Source: Candidatus Sumerlaeota bacterium
GTDB lineage: Bacteria; CG03; SLGR01
DNA: 18,075 nt
Assembly: GCA_007136585.1 (NCBI GenBank)
Contig: SLGR01000058.1
Span: forward strand, 1 to 18,075
Direction: 5' to 3'
Shown here piece by piece: positions 12,001-18,000 of the stretch (positions are counted from its first letter, which is position 1; every line of letters starts with the position of its first letter). A program made the translations under genes and the position numbers. The notes under the pieces are model-generated. The model was not told the DNA's origin, made no database searches, and saw nothing but the letters and a program-made list of their open reading frames with translations.

Positions 12001-15000
12001 GCGGTATCCGAGATGCCGGCCCTTGAGAGGTTTGATGAAACTACGGAGGGCGAGATAGAAATCCTCTCAGAGATAGATGCGGAGATATCCGATATTGAGC
12101 AGAGGATAGAAAGACTCGGTCCCGAGACTGGAGAGTATCTCTGGGGGCTGAGGGACCGGATTGAGGATCTCAGGGAGGAGAAAAGGGCCGTAATCAGCAG
12201 AGTTGACGCCCTCCATGATAACGCTGCTGTTATTGACAGGAATATAAGGGAGAGCCAGGTTGAGGCGTCAAAGAAGATGGCCGTGATGGCTCTGGGGGTA
12301 ATTGTTTTAGCCGTAGGCTACTCAAATATAAGCAGGCGGGTCAGAGACCGGATGGATGAGAGGCGTAAACGGGCAAAGGAGAGAAGACGCAGGGCCAGGG
12401 AGAAGCTTAAACCGCATACACCGGAGCAGCTGGTAGAATCTTTCAATAAACAGATCAAGGCTCCTGCCGCCGAGTTTAGATTTGACGGTTCGGTAAACCA
12501 GCCGGTGCTCCCGGACCTTCTGGCCAGGCTGGCAGAGGCCTACAGCGCCACCGAGCCGGGAGCCATAAGTTACTCAGTCTTTCACAACCCTGAAACCGCC
12601 TGGGGGATAAGGGCCGTCGACGAAAGCAATATTGAGATAAACCTTGCCTATTACAATAACCTCTCCGCTGAATCCGACAGGAAAAACTTCGCCTCTGACG
12701 CCGCCCAGGTGCTCGGCGGGTTAAAGTCGGTTGCCGAAGGCAGGGAGCCGGCTCCGTCATTCAGCCGGTACCTGGATAAACTCAGGGAAGTTTTTACCGA
12801 CCGGGAGGTCAGGGATATTACAAGGCTTTATGAACAGATAAACTCATACCGGGATGAGTTCCACGGAATGAGCCCGGAAGAGATCATCCGGCGCCACAGA
12901 AGCCTGAGAAGGCGCGTAACAGAAGATGGTGAGGAGTTAAGCCGGGTCCTTCCGGAAGCCTATGCCCTTATAAGGGAGCTTTTATTCAGGACGACTGGTG
13001 AGCGGCTGTATGATGTTCAGCTGGTGGCGGCCGTGGCCCTTGCCTACGCTCCGGAAAATATGAAAGGCACCGTTGCCGAGATGCTTACGGGTGAGGGAAA
13101 GACCCTTTCAGCGATAGCGGTGCTTTACCTTAACGCCCTGGCCGGAAAAGGGGCCTATATGGTGACTGCAAACCGCTACCTTGCCGAACGTGATGCCGCA
13201 GCCGCGGCAGAGGTTCTCTCACTGCTCGGAATGAGCGTTGGGGCTTTAGGCGAAACCCCGATGGATGCCAGGGTATCTGCAGAAGACGGGTCTCTCATAA
13301 GTTCCAGCCGCAAGGGCGCCTACGCTGCCGATATAACTTACGGGACACTCAGCGATTTTGCTTTCGATTATATGCGCGACCGCTCGGCCGAACCCTTTGC
13401 CAGGGTGCAGCGGGAAGACCCGTTTCCTTTTACAGTGGTTGATGAAGCCGATTCAATAATGATAGACGAGGCCTCCACCCCGTTTGTTATATCCAGGGAA
13501 GGGCGCGAAGCTCTTGAATTCCATCTGGCCCTGACTGAGATACTTGAAGCCGCCGATCTTGAAGACGGTGTGGATATTGAAGTGGACCACCGGCAGCGTA
13601 CCGTGAACCTTACCGATTCCGGGTATGACAGGATAGAGGAACTTCTTGCCGGAAGAGGGATACTCGCGGAAGGGGAGGGGATGATGGATTCCGAAGATTC
13701 CGAACTTATTCTCTACGCCCTTGACGCGGCCCTTCAGGCCCGGTTCCTCTTCAACAGGGGTATAGATTATATAGTTGAAAATAACGAGGTTATCCTGGTT
13801 GACCGCGAGACCCAGCGCCAGATGCCCGGAAGGAGACTTTCAAACGGTATACATCAGGCGATAGAGGCTCTGGAGGGCGTGGAAGTCCGGCCTGAGAGCC
13901 TGACGGCGGCCCGGATGACGATTCCCCATTACCTGGGAAAATTCAGTCGTCTGGCAGGTATAACGGGAACGGTCCGGAGCGCTTACGGGGAGTTTGAAGA
14001 GGTTTACGGGCTCTCGGTCAAGTTTATACCCGAGAGGATACCTTCCGTACGGGTGGACCAGCCCCCAGTTTACTACAGCACCCGGGAGCGGGCCTGGGAG
14101 GGGCTTTCCGGAACTATAAGCGATATGAGGGAAAAAGGGAGGCCTGTACTTATAATAGCCCACTCCATAAACGAGGCCGATGAGATAAGCGGGGCCCTCC
14201 GGGAAGCAGGTATAGAGCACAGGAAACTTACCGCTGAGAACGTATCGGAAGAGGCCGATATAATAGAATCCGCCGGAGTAAGCGGCGCCGTTACAGTAGC
14301 CACGGATATGGCCGGCAGGGGAACGGATATAAAAATAGATACTGAGGTTGAGAGGCGCGGGGGTCTGCATGTGGAGATAATGGGTGAATCCGCCACGGCC
14401 GGACGCGTAACCGCGCAGGCCAGAGGAAGGGCCGCAAGGCAGGGCCAGGCCGGTTCTTCCAGGGTTGTTATAACCGGCGAGGATGACCTTATAAGGGAAC
14501 ACGCCGACGGGAGGCTCAGGCGGGCTCTTGAGGAACTTGAGTCCGGCGCGGAACTCCCCGGGGATATTTATGAACGGATACTTGAACTTCAGCGCAGGGT
14601 GGAGTCAAACGCTGCCGAGACCCGCAAAGAATCAATGAAGTTTGATACCCCCGCGCAGGAGCTTGCGGATTCCCTCTATGAAAGGATATCCGGAATATAC
14701 GGGGCAACCGCTTCCGATTATATGGAGCTTCTTCTCAGATACGCCGATGAGGCGGTAGAAGAGATAGTAATAAGAACCTCATACGAATCTCAGCAGGAGT
14801 TTGAGGAAAAGATGGTAAACACCTTTGGTCCGGTTATATTAAGCGGTATCAGCCTCAGGCCCGGGAGACGGGATACGGCGGATGCGGTAAGGGAAAGGCT
14901 TAAGGACGCGCTCCGGAAATGGGGGGAATCGGGGCTTCAGGGAATGAACAGAAGGGTCTTCCAGACGGTGTTTTCCTCCCGCCTGGAAGAGGCTGTAAGC

Positions 15001-18000
15001 GTTCTGATGGAGGAAGCCGATACCCTGAAACTGAACGCTATCTCCAGGGCCCGGATAGAGCAGAAAAATCCGGAGGATATATACAGAAAGGAACTGGCTC
15101 GGTTTCATCAGGATCTTTTCAGAACAGTATATGAAGGGGCATTTTCGGAACTTACAGGAGAAAGGGGCGGAGTCTCAGCCGTATACCGGAAACCTACAGT
15201 AAGAGAACCGGAAGAAAGAGTTGAGGAGAGACCCGTCGAAGAACCCGCTGTGGATGCGGCCCCTTACCTAAGGGAAGTTGCCCGGAGTAAGCTGGGGCCG
15301 GCTCTCCAGGAACGTATAACTCCCGAGAATTTCACTCAGGCTCTTCGCAGGGCATCAGACGAACTTACCCCGGCTCAGTATGAAGACGGCACCGGTGACG
15401 AGGTTGTCTTTGAGCTCCTTATTGAGGCCCTCCGCGGTTCCTCTTCAAGAGTATCCAGGTATAGCACACGCACTCTCATGGACCGAATAGCGGTCCTCAG
15501 GGGCGCCGGGATAGAACTTTCGGTAACGAACCTTACACAGCCGGGGAGGTTTTACGGGGATGTTGAAGCAATAAGTTCAAGGCTATCTCCGGAAATGGCC
15601 CGGGTGTTTTTTGAAAATTCCAAATACTTTGCCCGTAACCCCGGTAAATTAGGTGTTCGTAACACTCGCGCTCATTTCTTAAACCGGGCCCCCAAGGTGA
15701 TGGAGGTTATAGAGGTTCTGCAGAGCGCGACAGGTATCCCCGATACCCGTAAGTACGAGCTTCTTAAGATATACCTCCGAGAGGATTATATGACTCCGCG
15801 CAAATTAAGAATACCCGCCGATATAAGGGATATAGCCCCCCGCGAACTGAAAAGATACCTTGTAACCCACGAACTTGAAGGAATAAGAAAAGAAACCGGT
15901 AAAGTTTTTAGAGAGTTTGCGCTTCCGGAACCGGCAGAAGAAGTTCCGGCTGAAGTGACGGTCTCTGAACCTGAGAAACCCGTTTACAGCCGGGAGCTCC
16001 AGACTTCGGAAGAACGTTTCGGAACAAAGCGTTACAGCCGGCTCCTGCTTAGCCCATCGGACCTCATCGGCCGGGAAGAGTTTGATAAGTACGGCACGGT
16101 AACAGGCGTATTCAACCAGGGTGTTGTTGAAGATAAAATGGTTTACCGGGTCTGGTATGAAGATGATAACAGAACCTCCGTAATAGGTGTGGCTGATATT
16201 GAGTACGAGAGCCGCTCGGGTGAGTACCGCGTAAGAAAGGATACCTTAAGGCCGCTTATCAGCCCTGAAGATGCCGTAGATTACGGGTACGAATCAATAG
16301 CCTCCGAGGACCCCCGCCTTACAAAGATAGATGATTACTACGTTATTTCCTACACCGAGGTGGTGGTGGATGAGGACGGGAGCTCATACGCCGTCCCCGC
16401 GTCCGCTCTTACGAAAGATTTTAGGACCATAGAACACAGGGGTCTCATAGCCTCGGACAGGTTCAGGGATTACTCCCATAAGGACGGCATCCTCCAGCAG
16501 CTTCCTGACGGGCGCATAGTTCTTATTCACAGGGTTAAGCCGGATATACAGGTCTTTGAGGTGGGGCGTTCCGTAGAAGATATTATCAGGCTGATAGAAG
16601 ACAGGGAATACCGGACCGCTGTATGGGAAGGTTACGAACTTGAGAATAATATAATAATCAGGGCCTCGGAAGATGAGTGGTACGGAGGCGGGGCTCCACT
16701 CGTAGAAGTAAAAGGTATGGAGGATATTAAATACCTCTTTACCGTTCACAGGGCTTTTTACGTTGTTGAGGACGGAGAAAGGGTAAGAAGGTACGTTGGG
16801 GAGATATCCGGCCTGGATGCGGATCTTAAGGTTGTTGCCGAGCCGCAGGTATTCATAACCCCGAGGATGGATTATGAGAAAGCGGAGAGCGCCACAGGGC
16901 GGGCCAGGGAGGTTTTTGAGGAGATAGGGCTCCTGGACCTTGAGAATACCTTCCCCGAGGGAGCTATTATAAGAGACGGGGTTCTTCATATCTTTTACGG
17001 GGCCGGGGATCTTCACTGCGCCGCGGCTACTGTACCCCTGGACAGGATAAGCGAACTCTTCGGGCGGGAATTGATGCCTGTCGCAGAGACCGTTTACGGG
17101 ACAACTGAAATAAATCAGTGGTCCGGAGGCCAGGATCTTACCCCTGCCGAGACAAGGTACCTTCAGGTACTTCTTAAGAGTATGCCGGCAGATGAGAGGT
17201 CCGCTCTTATGGATGAGGGGTTTGCTTCCAGGATAGCTCCCAAGATGGGAGCGGCCTCAGATGCTGTCGGAGCTGACGAAGCGCCTGAGTTAAGCGATAA
17301 TATTTACGCCAAACTGGGGGTAATGGATATTCTCAGCCGGGATAAGGATCTTCTGGGAAGGACGCTCAGGGTCCTTGCCTCATACGAGAGTGCCCGGGAA
17401 GCTTATGATATCTCCTCGTACAGCGATGAAGATACCCTTGAGGGATTTTCCCGTATCTACCGGGAAAACCTGGGTGATATTGACGTGATTGAGGGTGCGG
17501 CCATACAGGTATTCTTTAACGAGGTGCTTCTTACACCGCGTATGGGTTACACCCAGCCCGCCCTCAGGAAGACCCTTGAGCATATAATGGGAAGCAGGAG
17601 TTACGGGTACAGGCAGATACCCGAAGAGTTCCGTTCCCTTATAATAGATAAGGCCATCGGAATAAATGAAGAGTTCCAGGGCGAGGCCCGTATAATCCGT
17701 ACTGTCACCGGCACAGGATTCATTCAGGTTACAGATGAGATAGGCATAACCGGCCCTGTTTCCGGGATCAGGCATCTTATAAACGCTATACTTGGTATAG
17801 GCTCCGCGGCCGTCCTTCCGATCGTTCCGGTGGTCAGGCCCGGGGATAGCGGGATGGAAGGTATCCTTAACTCTATGTTCCTTAGAACAGGCGACGGTTT
17901 TATAGTTCTTCGGGAGAGGATACGCGCCATCCTGGGCGGGCGTGTTTCAAGCGGTATGATGCCGGATATAAACCAGGCCGCCTACATACTCTACTCCAAT

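Noticed and set aside
13081-14450. A DEAD-box RNA helicase instead of SecA
   Set aside because: The literal D-E-A-D is present, but the preprotein-binding insert, the GRRLSNGIHQAIEA segment and the ATDMAGRGTDI motif are characteristic of SecA.
13840-14502. Minus-strand open frame of 220 codons opposite the SecA-like module
   Set aside because: It lies antisense to the most conserved part of the protein, has low-complexity Pro/Gly/Tyr composition typical of a reverse-complement shadow, and has no recognisable domain.
16384-17016. Minus-strand open frame of 210 codons opposite the GH130-like domain
   Set aside because: Shadow of the conserved propeller coding sequence; no motif or ribosome binding site supports it.
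10690-17070. A GH94 phosphorylase domain, as expected after GT84 and the glycoamylase-like domain
   Set aside because: I could not find GH94 landmarks; the SecA-like and GH130-like modules occupy this part of the protein.
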